Shown here: piece after piece, positions 42,586-54,717 of the stretch
Layout of the letters: each line of letters starts with the position of its first letter
Numbering within the stretch: the stretch's first letter is position 1
From: Caulobacter flavus
GTDB lineage: Bacteria > Pseudomonadota > Alphaproteobacteria > Caulobacterales > Caulobacteraceae
DNA: 64,000 nucleotides
Assembly (NCBI RefSeq): GCF_003722335.1
Contig: NZ_CP026100.1
Coordinates: 3,942,001 to 4,006,000 of the forward strand
Direction: 5' to 3'
Position numbers and translations under genes: made by a program
Notes under the pieces: generated by a model
Database searches by the model: none
Seen by the model: only the letters and a program-made list of their open reading frames with translations
What the model was told of the DNA's origin: nothing

Positions 42586-43373
42586 CCCTGGCCTCCCAGA
42601 TAGGCGTTGCGCGTCTCCGGCGGCACCCGCTCGTAGAGCGTCGGGCGCGGGATCCGCAGGCGGGCGCGGGCGGCTTCCAGCGGTTCGGCCAGCAGCGCCT
42701 CGTAGTCCTCGCCCGGCAGCCACGCGGCCTTGCGGCCGTTGCGCCAGGCCTGCAGCACCGCCTTGCCGCACGGATGGCCCGTACGCGCCCGCATGAACTG
42801 CACCGCCGCCCCGGCGGCGATCAGGCCAAAGCCCGTGCTGCGGGTCTGCGGCAGCGAGAACGCCACCACGCAGGCCTCGCCCAGGGCGTCAGTCTGGTAG
42901 CCGGTCAGCACGTGCCAGATGTCGTGCACGTCGCGGATGCGGCGGGCGTACCAGGCGCGCGGGTGGGCCGCCTCGATCTCGGTGTCGGCGACCTTGTTGC
43001 TCTCCGCCGCCAGGCCGTAGGCCGACAGGTTGCGGCTGTCGACGAACGCCAGATAGGCGGCGCCGACGGTGCCTTCGGCGAATGTCGCCAGCCAGTCGCG
43101 GTCCTGCAGGCGGTCGGACAACTCGACCTGCTGATAGGCCTGGATGCCGCCCTGCGGCGTGTCCATCAGGCGCTGGTAGCCCCATTCGATCGAACGGCCC
43201 GCCAGGGCGTTCATGATCTCGAAGACCTGCGCGGTGTCCTCCTTGTCGGCCACCAGCCGGCTGAAGGCGCGCACCGCGCGGACCGGCTGGATGCGGCGAG
43301 GCGCCGCATGGGAAGGCGCGCGATTCTGGCCGTGAACTGGGCGCAGCGCGGGCGCGGTAGGCGCAGCTTGCAC
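42582..43373 (-). CDS. coq4: Coq4-family ubiquinone biosynthesis protein
   Basis: 263 residues from a GTG start with AAGGGGA seven bases upstream. The Coq4 metal-binding signature HDxxH-x11-E is intact: His150, Asp151, His154 and Glu166 in VHDIWHVLTGYQTDALGE. Coq4 proteins act in ubiquinone head-group modification (C1 decarboxylation/hydroxylation). The first 30 residues are low-complexity and may be unstructured. It is divergent from the tetR gene, whose promoter contains two palindromic boxes, and is coupled to a DUF2147 gene. Placement beside beta-oxidation rather than ubi genes is unusual. Confidence 0.88.
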   Translation of the reverse strand: MQAAPTAPALRPVHGQNRAPSHAAPRRIQPVRAVRAFSRLVADKEDTAQVFEIMNALAGRSIEWGYQRLMDTPQGGIQAYQQVELSDRLQDRDWLATFAEGTVGAAYLAFVDSRNLSAYGLAAESNKVADTEIEAAHPRAWYARRIRDVHDIWHVLTGYQTDALGEACVVAFSLPQTRSTGFGLIAAGAAVQFMRARTGHPCGKAVLQAWRNGRKAAWLPGEDYEALLAEPLEAARARLRIPRPTLYERVPPETRNAYLGGQG

Positions 43374-43415
43374 TTGCGGTTCCCCTTGTTGGAGCCTAAT
43401 GAAAAAGCCTTATCT

Positions 43416-43443
43416 ACATGAATGTCATTTACATCGATGTCAA
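43416..43443. promoter_or_regulatory. Double palindromic operator between coq4 and tetR
   Basis: Two ACAT-NN-ATGT palindromes, ACATGAATGT (43416-43425) and ACATCGATGT (43431-43440), with centres 15 bp apart. The second is extended to TTTACATCGATGTCAA and overlaps a minus-strand TTGACA (43438-43443) that could be the coq4 -35 box. The layout is typical of TetR autoregulation. Confidence 0.65.
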
Positions 43444-44072
43444 TTGAGAAAAGCGCAACTCGCCGTCGACGCCGCGTGCCCGAAGAAGCGCGCCGCGAAG
43501 CGATCGCCTCCGCGCGCGCTCTGCTGCTCTCGGGCGGACCCGATGCCGTGACATTGTCGGCGGTCGCCGGCGAGATCGGCGTGACCCACGCCAACCTCAT
43601 CCATCACTTCGGTTCCGCGGCCGGCCTGCAGTCGGCGCTGATGGGCTCGATGGTCTCCGACCTGACCCAGGCCCTGGACGAAGCCATCGCCCGCCTGAAG
43701 ACCGACGAAGGCGCGCCGCTGGAGCTGGTCAACGCGGTTTTCGACGCATTTGACACCGGTGGCGCGGGGCGACTGGCCGCCTGGATCACCCTGTCGGGGG
43801 ATCTGTCGCATCTCGAGCCCGTCCGCGCGGCCGTGCAGAACCTGGTCGAGGCCATCGCCGACAAGATGGGCGCGCAGGACGCCCAGGCTCGCGAGGGCGT
43901 TGGCGCGGCGGTGATGTTCATCGCGCTCAGCGCCTTCGGCGAGGCCCTGATCGGCCCGCCGCTGCGCGACATGCTGAACCTGCCCGACGGCGCGGGCCGT
44001 CGCGTGGTCGCCAGCCTGCTGCCGCGCTTCCTGATCCCCAAGGCTTCGTCCACGAGCGCCTCGGCTACGTAA
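43422..44072 (+). CDS. TetR-family transcriptional regulator
   Basis: 216 residues. An Arg-rich N-terminus (TRRRRRVPEEARREAI) is followed by a TetR helix-turn-helix (VTLSAVAGEIGVTHANLIHHFG) seen as LSAVAGEIGVTHANLIHHFG, and a helical ligand domain with a C-terminal TetR_C-like segment. No Shine-Dalgarno is evident; ATG 43437 (MSIEKSATRR) is an equally possible start and would leave the first palindrome untranslated. A TTGGAG-N16-TATCTA promoter (43389-43416) would favour it. Probably represses itself, coq4-DUF2147 and perhaps the flavoprotein/BASS operon, with an acyl or steroid-like effector; all inferred. Confidence 0.88.
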   Translation: MSFTSMSIEKSATRRRRRVPEEARREAIASARALLLSGGPDAVTLSAVAGEIGVTHANLIHHFGSAAGLQSALMGSMVSDLTQALDEAIARLKTDEGAPLELVNAVFDAFDTGGAGRLAAWITLSGDLSHLEPVRAAVQNLVEAIADKMGAQDAQAREGVGAAVMFIALSAFGEALIGPPLRDMLNLPDGAGRRVVASLLPRFLIPKASSTSASAT

Positions 44073-44145
44073 GGCGGCCGCCCCTCTTGCGAACGGCTCG
44101 CGCTGGGGCGACATTGGACGCGACCATGGGAAGCAAGGGGCTTTG

Positions 44146-44562
44146 GTGACGTCTGCCTTGGGCGATTGGACGGGACGGTTGATGACGGCTTTGGCCGCCA
44201 TGCTCGTCGCCGTGTTCGTCGTGCAGGGACCGATGACCAGCCTCGACCGCGCCCTGCACGGTCCGCCCGGCGCCGTCGCCGCCCTCGACGAAGATCACGA
44301 TCACGTCTTCCAGGGCCGCCTGACCTCGATCGACGTCCACTTCGACGCCTCGATCATCGAGGCCGACGATCCTGTCGCCCCGCATCATCACCATCACCAC
44401 CACGACACCCCCTCGGTGTTCGGATCGCTCGAAGACCTGCCGCGCCCCGCCGCGCGCCATGTCGACGAGCGTCTGTGGGCGCTGGCCCAGCAGCGGCTGA
44501 CCGGCATCGGCGGCCCCCAGCAGGAACGCCCGCCCAAGGAAGCCCTCGCACACGTCGCCTGA
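44146..44562 (+). CDS. His-rich membrane-anchored metal-binding protein leading the czc operon
   Basis: 138 residues from a GTG start with AAGGGG five bases upstream. One N-terminal hydrophobic helix (LMTALAAMLVAVFVV) is followed by a periplasmic tail with DEDHDH and a run of seven histidines (APHHHHHHHDTP). It lies 48 bp before czcC. Small His-rich leaders such as CzcI are common in heavy-metal RND operons. A role as a periplasmic Zn/Co/Cd buffer or sensor is likely but inferred. ATG 44182 would give a shorter protein beginning at the helix. Confidence 0.75.
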   Translation: MTSALGDWTGRLMTALAAMLVAVFVVQGPMTSLDRALHGPPGAVAALDEDHDHVFQGRLTSIDVHFDASIIEADDPVAPHHHHHHHDTPSVFGSLEDLPRPAARHVDERLWALAQQRLTGIGGPQQERPPKEALAHVA

Positions 44563-44610
44563 AGCCGCGCGGCCGCCGCCGCGCTTTCCGACCTGTTTCG
44601 AGGACCTTTC

Positions 44611-45875
44611 ATGCATTCCGTCATCCACGGCCGCCGCGCGCGGTCCTGGCTGCTCGCCACGGCGCTCGCCCTGGCGACGCCCCTGGCCGCGCAGGCCAGC
44701 CCCCTGACCCTGGCCGAGGCGCTGGGGCGCACGGCCGCCGCCGATCCCGCCCGCCCCGCCGTCGCCGCCAGGCTGTCGGCCGCCGAAGCCGGCGTGCGCC
44801 AGGCCGGCGTCCGGCCCAATCCCGTCGTCGGCGTCGACGTCGAGGACCTGGCCGGCTCGGGCCCCTACTCCCTGATCGATCGCGCCCAGGCCACGCTCTA
44901 CTACGAGCAGACCCGCGAGCGCGGCGGCAAGCGCGCCGCCCGCGTGGCCCTGGCCCGGGGCGACATCGCGCTGTCGCGCCTGCGCGACGACGTGCGCGTG
45001 CTCGACCTGCTGCACGAGGCCGACCTAGCCTGGGTCGAGGCCGTCTATGCCGAAGCCGAGGCCGCCCTCGCCGCCGACCGCCTGGCCCTGGCCGAACGCG
45101 CCCGTGGCGAGGTCTCGCGCCGGGTGAAGGCCGCCCGTGACCCGCTGTTCGCCGGCGCCCGCGCCGACGCCCAGGTCGCCGAGGCTCGCATCGCTCTCGC
45201 CCAGGCCCAGACCCGCGCCGCCGACGCCCGCCGGGCGCTGGCCGCCTACTGGGGCGGCGGAGAGATCGAGATCGACGCCGCGGTGCTGGAGGACCTGTCG
45301 GTCGCCGGCCGCGCCGCGGGTCCGGCCTCGCCGGCGGACCTGGCCTTGCTCGACGCCCAGCGCGACCTGGCCTCGGCTCGCGTCCGGGTCGAAGAAAGCA
45401 AGGCCGTGCAGGATCCGACCTGGCGCGCCGGCCTGCGCTATCTCAACGACGAAGGGGCCGTGGCCGCCGTGGTCGGCGGCTCGATCCCGCTGGGCCGCTA
45501 CGATACCAATCGCGGCGCCATCGACCAGGCCCGGGCCGAGCGCCAGGCCGCGGACCTCGATCTGGCCGGCGCGCGCAGCGTGCTGGAGCGCAGGATCGCC
45601 GCGACCCAGGCGTCCCTGGCCCAGAAGGCCGCCGAGGCCCGCCGCATCCAGGCCGAGGTCGTGCCGGCCAACGCCCGGACGGTCGACCTCGTCCGCGACG
45701 GCTTCAATCGGGGCGGCTTTTCCTATCTCGACGTGCTGGAGGCCCAGAAGGCCCTGATCGAGGCCAGGAGCCGGCGCCTGGCCGTGCTGAAGGCCTTCCA
45801 GGTCGACCGCGCCCAGCTAGACCGTCTGACCGGCGCCCACGCGCGCCTGATCCCCGCTTCCCCGGAGTCTGTCCG

Positions 45876-45879
<4 letters not shown>
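44611..45879 (+). CDS. czcC: Heavy-metal efflux outer-membrane protein (CzcC-like)
   Basis: 422 residues. Sec signal ends near LAAQA|S. TolC/OEP family: SPLTLAEALGRTAA at the mature N-terminus, GVRPNPVVGVDVEDLAGSG (NPxL-type motif followed by a metal-efflux-type ENxxGSGP variant), two coiled-coil repeats and the late motif GFNRGGFSYLDVLEAQKALI seen as GGFSYLDVLEAQKALIEA. It forms the outer channel for the CzcA pump. Overlaps czcB by 4 bp. Confidence 0.93.
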
Positions 45880-50263
<4,384 letters not shown>

Positions 50264-50383
50264 GCCGCTGTTCAGGCGCGATTAATCCTGAAGCGCCGAT
50301 CGTGGGGTCGTGCCCGCCCCGGATCCCGGTTCGCCAGCCAAGGCGCAGCCGGGGTCCGGGCCTCAGCTTTCGGATTTCACGCC

Positions 50384-50620
50384 ATGCTTGCCCGCAAACA
50401 ACCCAAGACGCCCTTTCCCGTGGCGGACGGCGACACCGTCGAACTCGTCCTGCGCTGCGGCCACCGCGCCCGCGCCTCGGTGCTCGGTTCCGCCGGCGGC
50501 CTGATCGAACTGGCCTACCGCAAGGCCGACGACCGCTGCGGCCACGCCTATGTCGACGCCGCCACGTTGCAGCCCGGCCAGAACGCCCGCTGGGCCTTCA
50601 CGGCCCGCCCGCCGGCTTAG
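50384..50620 (+). CDS. Small hypothetical protein
   Basis: 78 residues starting MLARKQPKTPFPVADGDTVELVLRCGHRARASVLG. (shown as MLARKQPKTPFPVAD and VELVLRCGHRARASVL). It has two cysteines, each in a CGH context (RCGHRA, RCGHAY), which could bind metal, and a plausible small beta-barrel pattern. The frame is coherent but there is no good Shine-Dalgarno. It lies 120 bp after czcA and converges on the next small gene. Family not recognised; it could be a chance frame. Confidence 0.5.
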   Translation: MLARKQPKTPFPVADGDTVELVLRCGHRARASVLGSAGGLIELAYRKADDRCGHAYVDAATLQPGQNARWAFTARPPA

Positions 50621-50633
50621 GCCACCGGCCAGA

Positions 50634-50828
50634 TCAGCGTCGTCCGGCCGCCGCTTTCGTCGCCCACACGATCACCGCAGTCGACAGCAACACCCCGCTC
50701 AGCAGCGCCCCGACCGCCAGTATGCCGGCCGGCGTGACGCGAACCTCCGCGCGATAGCGCAGAGGTCCGGCCTCGAATTCGGCCACGGCCGTCTCCGGGG
50801 CGTGATCGGCGATCAGATCGTAGGGCAT
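50634..50828 (-). CDS. Small predicted single-pass membrane protein
   Basis: 64 residues: a soluble N-terminus MPYDLIADHAPETAVAEFEA, then one membrane helix ILAVGALLSGVLLSTAVIVW and a short basic tail KAAAGRR, giving a C-in topology by the positive-inside rule. It lies 72 bp after the TonB receptor stop on the same strand and may be co-transcribed. No family recognised. Confidence 0.5.
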   Translation of the reverse strand: MPYDLIADHAPETAVAEFEAGPLRYRAEVRVTPAGILAVGALLSGVLLSTAVIVWATKAAAGRR

Positions 50829-50900
50829 GGCGGTCCAGCGGCTGGAGGCGGCAAGGCCCTGCGACCTTAACGCGATCGACCGCCGCCGTCGCGTTCCCGA

Positions 50901-53348
50901 TCAGAACCGCCAGCTCAGCGCCGCACCCCATGTACGCGGCTTGCCCGGGAAGCGCACCACGGTGTTGGCGTTGCTGCTGACGGCGGTCCAGTAGTATTCG
51001 TCGGTCAGATTGCGCCCCCACAGCGACAGCTCCCAGCCCTTGTCGGGCGAAGATATCCCGATGCTGCCGTTCAGCAGGCCGTAGCTGTCGATGACGAACA
51101 GTGGATTGCCCTCCAGGTCGGCGCTCGACTTGGCCTGCCAGCGGCCGTTCAGCGCCGCCTGCAGCTTCAGGCCATTGGCCAGGTCGTGGTCGAACAGGGC
51201 GGTCAGGCCGCCCTGGAACTTCGGGCTGTATAAAAAAGGCCGTCCGTCGAAGTCCTGGGGCTGACCGGCGCCGTTGATGCCGGTGTAGCCCTGGACCTCG
51301 GTGTGCAGCCAGGTCGCCGAGGCGAGGAGGGTGAGAGACTTGGTCGCGCGCCAGGTGATGTCGCCGTCCAGGCCCCGGGCCATGCCTTCCGGCACGTTGG
51401 CCAGGCGCGACAGGGCCGTATAGATCGGGTCGGCGAACGACACGCTGAGCTGCTTGTCGGTATAGTCGTAGTAGAAGACGCCCAGGTTGGCCTGCACGCG
51501 CCGCTCGAACAGCGCCGCCTTCACGCCCAGCTCGTAGGCGGTCAGCAGTTCCTGCCGCGCCGGGGCGTTCTGGGTCGAGATGTTGGCCGCGTTGATCGGC
51601 GTCGCGCCGGCCTTGGCCCCGCGCGAGATCGAGCCGTAGACCAGCACGTCGTCCGAAGCCTGCCAGTCCAGCGCCGCGCGCCAGGCGAAGTTGTCCTCGT
51701 CCAGCGTCGAGCGCACGAAGCCGAAGCTGGCGGTGGCCGGATCGAAGGTGTTGCACGACCCTTGCGTGATCGGCGCCACCAGGCCGTAGACGCTGAAGAA
51801 CAGCGCCCGGTTCACGACGTTGACGTTGGGCAGCATGTTGCCGTTGAAGTCGCGCGAGCAGCCCACATAGTCCTGCTTGTCCTGGCTGTAGCGCAGGCCG
51901 ACCGTCAGTTTCAGAGTTTCGGTCAACTGCCTGTCAGCGTTGGCGAAAACGCTCCAGGTGTCGGTCGCGATGTTGCCGACGTCCTCGTAGGTGCGGAACG
52001 CCTGGCTCATCTGCAGGGCGGTGTAGCCGCCGCTGTTGAAGGGCGTGGCCAGCAGGGTCGAGCCGTAGAACCGGATCAGGCCCACATTGGCGTTCTGGCC
52101 CAGGATCGTGCGGTTCATGTCGAGGATCTCGTCGTGGGCGATATAGCCCCCGACCAGCCACGAGCCCTTTTCCGTGCGCCCTTCCAGCCGCAGTTCCTCG
52201 GCCGTGGACTCGATGTCGCCGTGCGCCTTCTGCACCAGGATTTCGTAGGGCGCGCCGCTCCAGTCGAACACCGCGTCGCGCCGCAGCTTGTTGTAGCTGG
52301 TCAGCGAGATCAGGCTGACGTCGTCGGAAAGGTGCCAGGCCAGCCGCAGCTTGGCCGCGTCGAACCGGTCGTCCTCCTCGGCCGGATCGCCGATGCCCAG
52401 GCCCGTGCCGACGTCGGCGCCGCGCACCGACAGCGGGGCCCAGTCGGCCTGGGTGGCCGAGGTCGGCTTGTTGGCCGCGACGTAGCTCACCAGGCCCGCG
52501 GCGTTGAACGGGCTGGCCGCCGTCGCGGGCGTGAAGCCGATCGCCTGGGCGGCCACGGTGTCGGACCGGTTGCGCCAGCCGGCGTAGGAGAAGTCGATGT
52601 CGACCTTGTCGCTGGGCTGAGCGGCCAGCGACAGGCGCCAGCCCTGCCGGCGGACCTCGCCCAGGCGCTCGTCGCGGCTGTTGCTGACCTGCCAGCCCTC
52701 GCCGCTGTATTCGGTGCGGAAGGCCAGGCGCGCCTGGACCTTCTCGCCCAGCGGACCGCTGAAATAGCCCTCCAGGTTGCGCGTCTGGTAGTTGCCGGCC
52801 TCGGCCGTCAGCCCGGCCTCGAACGCCTCGGTCGGTTTGTTGGTCACGAAGTCGACCAGGCCCGCCGTGGTGTTGCGGCCGTACAGCGTGCCCTGCGGGC
52901 CCTTCAGCACCTCGACCCGCTCCAGGTCGAACATCGGGCCGGTGTTCATGAACGGATAGGCGTAGGCGACCTCGTCGACATAGGTGCCGACGGTCGAGGT
53001 GGCCGACAGGTTGATGGTGTTGAAGCCGATGCCGCGCAGCGTATACGTCGGCACGCCCTGGTAGCTCTGGCTGACCGTGAAGCTGGGCGCCACCGTCGAC
53101 AGGTCCTTGGGGTCGGTGACCCGCAGCTGCTGCAGGGTCTGGCCGCTGAAGGCCTGGATCGGCATGCCGATGTCGTTGGCCGCCTCCTCGCGGCGCTGGG
53201 CCGTGACGACGACCGTCTCGATGGCCAGGCTGTCCTTTTCGTCCTGGACGGGCTTGGCGGCCGGGCCTTGGGCCCAGACGGGCGCCGCCATCGACAGGGC
53301 CATGGCCGACGCCCCCAGCGTCAGCGCGAGACGCAACGATCCTTGCAT
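50901..53348 (-). CDS. TonB-dependent receptor (815 aa)
   Basis: Sec signal ends near APVWA|QG. A TonB-box-like IETVVVTAQRR is followed by a plug (IGMPIQAFSGQTLQQLRV, YTLRGIGFNTINLS, VEVLKGPQGTLYGRNTTAG) and a barrel ending in Phe (ALSWRF). Receptor for a large or hydrophobic nutrient, ligand unknown. A palindrome at 53426-53441, about 80 bp upstream of the ATG, is shared with the acyl-CoA dehydrogenase/LuxR intergenic region, so it is probably controlled by the LuxR-type regulator at 54718. Confidence 0.93.
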   Translation of the reverse strand: MQGSLRLALTLGASAMALSMAAPVWAQGPAAKPVQDEKDSLAIETVVVTAQRREEAANDIGMPIQAFSGQTLQQLRVTDPKDLSTVAPSFTVSQSYQGVPTYTLRGIGFNTINLSATSTVGTYVDEVAYAYPFMNTGPMFDLERVEVLKGPQGTLYGRNTTAGLVDFVTNKPTEAFEAGLTAEAGNYQTRNLEGYFSGPLGEKVQARLAFRTEYSGEGWQVSNSRDERLGEVRRQGWRLSLAAQPSDKVDIDFSYAGWRNRSDTVAAQAIGFTPATAASPFNAAGLVSYVAANKPTSATQADWAPLSVRGADVGTGLGIGDPAEEDDRFDAAKLRLAWHLSDDVSLISLTSYNKLRRDAVFDWSGAPYEILVQKAHGDIESTAEELRLEGRTEKGSWLVGGYIAHDEILDMNRTILGQNANVGLIRFYGSTLLATPFNSGGYTALQMSQAFRTYEDVGNIATDTWSVFANADRQLTETLKLTVGLRYSQDKQDYVGCSRDFNGNMLPNVNVVNRALFFSVYGLVAPITQGSCNTFDPATASFGFVRSTLDEDNFAWRAALDWQASDDVLVYGSISRGAKAGATPINAANISTQNAPARQELLTAYELGVKAALFERRVQANLGVFYYDYTDKQLSVSFADPIYTALSRLANVPEGMARGLDGDITWRATKSLTLLASATWLHTEVQGYTGINGAGQPQDFDGRPFLYSPKFQGGLTALFDHDLANGLKLQAALNGRWQAKSSADLEGNPLFVIDSYGLLNGSIGISSPDKGWELSLWGRNLTDEYYWTAVSSNANTVVRFPGKPRTWGAALSWRF

Positions 53349-53425
53349 GCGAAACCTCCCTCGGCCGCGTCTTCGTTGGACGCTGGCTCTATCGGAGCGT
53401 GCGGTGGCCTGGGGCCTCTAACAAG

Positions 53426-53441
53426 CTATCGGAACTGATAG
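53426..53441. promoter_or_regulatory. Candidate LuxR-type operator upstream of the TonB receptor
   Basis: CTATCGGAACTGATAG, a 16-bp near-palindrome with one mismatch. Together with its flanks (CAAG before, GG after) it matches 54683-54704 at 21 of 22 positions. Confidence 0.7.
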
Positions 53442-53456
53442 GGTCCCACCCCTGCC

Positions 53457-54635
53457 TCACAGCCCCAGCACCAGCTTGGCGATGATGTCGCGCTGGATCT
53501 CGTTGGAGCCGCCGTAGATCGAGGCGGCGCGATTGTTCAGGTAGCGGGCCATCGTGGCGCGCCCGTGCTCGGGTCCGACCAGCGCCTCGTTCGAGCCCGC
53601 CCCGTGGGCGGCGGGCTGGCGCACGGCCGCCCACGCGCCCAGGTGGGCCACGGCCAGCTCGTCCTGCCGCTGCAGGGCCTCGGAGCCCTGCGCCTTGAGG
53701 ATCGACGAGGCCGGCCCCGGATTGGCGCCGCCGGCCAGGGCGCTGAGCACCCGCCGCTCGGTGACGTCGATGGCCAGGGCGGCGATCTCCGCTTCGGCCA
53801 GGCGTCGACGCTGATCCGGATCCTCGGCCGCGCCGGCCTCGCGCAGCCTGGACAGGCCCGCTTCCAGACCCGCCGCATAGCCCCCGCCCCGCTCGAACTC
53901 CAGCAGGTGCTTGGCCACCGTCCAGCCCTGGTTCTCCTCGCCCAGCCGGTCGGCCTTGGGCGTGCGGACGTCGTCGAAGAACACCTGGTTGACCTCGTGT
54001 TCGCCCGCCAGGGTGACGATCGGATCGACGCGGATCCCCGGCCGGTCCATCTCGACCAGCAGGAAGGTGATGCCGGCCTGCGGCTTGCCCTGGGTACTGG
54101 TGCGGACCAGGCAGAACATGTGCGTGGCCCAGTGGGCGTGGGTGGTCCAGATCTTCGAGCCGTTCAGGACGTAGTCGTCGCCGTCGGGCGTCGCCTTCAT
54201 CCTCAGCGAGGCCAGGTCCGACCCCGCCCCCGGCTCCGAATAGCCCTGGCACCAGTAGTCCTCGCCCGAGAGGATCCTGGGCAGGTAGCAGGCCTTCTGC
54301 GCGGGCGTCCCGAACCGCATGATCGCCGGCGCCACCATGCGCAGGCCCATCGGCGCCAGGCTCGGCGCGCCGGCCCGCGCGCACTCGGCCTGGAAGACGT
54401 GGCGCTGGATCTCGCTCCAGCCGGGCCCGCCGTGCTCGACCGGCCAGCTCGGCGCGACCCAGCCCTTGGCGTGCAGGATCCTCTGCCAGGCCAGGCTGTG
54501 GTCCTTATCGCAGAACACGCTGGTCATCCGCCGGCCCGCCTCGCGCAGCGCCGGCGTCAGCTCGGCGTCGAGAAAGGCCCGCACCTCGTCGCGAAAGGCC
54601 AGGTCTTCGGGCGACAGCTCCAGGTCCACGCGCAT
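53457..54635 (-). CDS. Acyl-CoA dehydrogenase family protein
   Basis: 392 residues. N-terminal helical domain (LSPEDLAFRDEVRAFLD), a FAD/substrate segment CQGYSEPGAGSDLASLRM, the beta domain WTTHAHWA, and C-terminal ASIYGGSNEIQRDIIAKLVL. At the position where short/medium-chain enzymes have the catalytic Glu (YEG), this protein has Gly (YGG). A Glu in helix G (LLEFERGGGY) is placed like the base of isovaleryl/long-chain enzymes. The sequence resembles FadE subunits used for steroid side chains and branched acids. Divergent from the luxR-type gene with a palindrome between them. Confidence 0.9.
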   Translation of the reverse strand: MRVDLELSPEDLAFRDEVRAFLDAELTPALREAGRRMTSVFCDKDHSLAWQRILHAKGWVAPSWPVEHGGPGWSEIQRHVFQAECARAGAPSLAPMGLRMVAPAIMRFGTPAQKACYLPRILSGEDYWCQGYSEPGAGSDLASLRMKATPDGDDYVLNGSKIWTTHAHWATHMFCLVRTSTQGKPQAGITFLLVEMDRPGIRVDPIVTLAGEHEVNQVFFDDVRTPKADRLGEENQGWTVAKHLLEFERGGGYAAGLEAGLSRLREAGAAEDPDQRRRLAEAEIAALAIDVTERRVLSALAGGANPGPASSILKAQGSEALQRQDELAVAHLGAWAAVRQPAAHGAGSNEALVGPEHGRATMARYLNNRAASIYGGSNEIQRDIIAKLVLGL

Positions 54636-54686
54636 GCTCCGTCCAACGTCGGGGAAACTTGCGAAAGCCGGGGCCGGGTGCGCAAG

Positions 54687-54702
54687 CTATCGGAACCGAT
54701 AG
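54687..54702. promoter_or_regulatory. Candidate LuxR-type operator between dehydrogenase and regulator genes
   Basis: Perfect palindrome CTATCGG-AA-CCGATAG. It lies 51 bp upstream of the dehydrogenase start and 15 bp before the regulator start, so it could activate the former while repressing the latter. Nearly identical to the site at 53426-53441. Confidence 0.75.
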
Positions 54703-54717
54703 GGAAAGAGCGCCCGC

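Noticed and set aside
50264..50383. TTCAGG...CCTGAA inverted repeat after czcA as a terminator
   Set aside because: The stem is only six pairs with a long loop and no T-tract follows.
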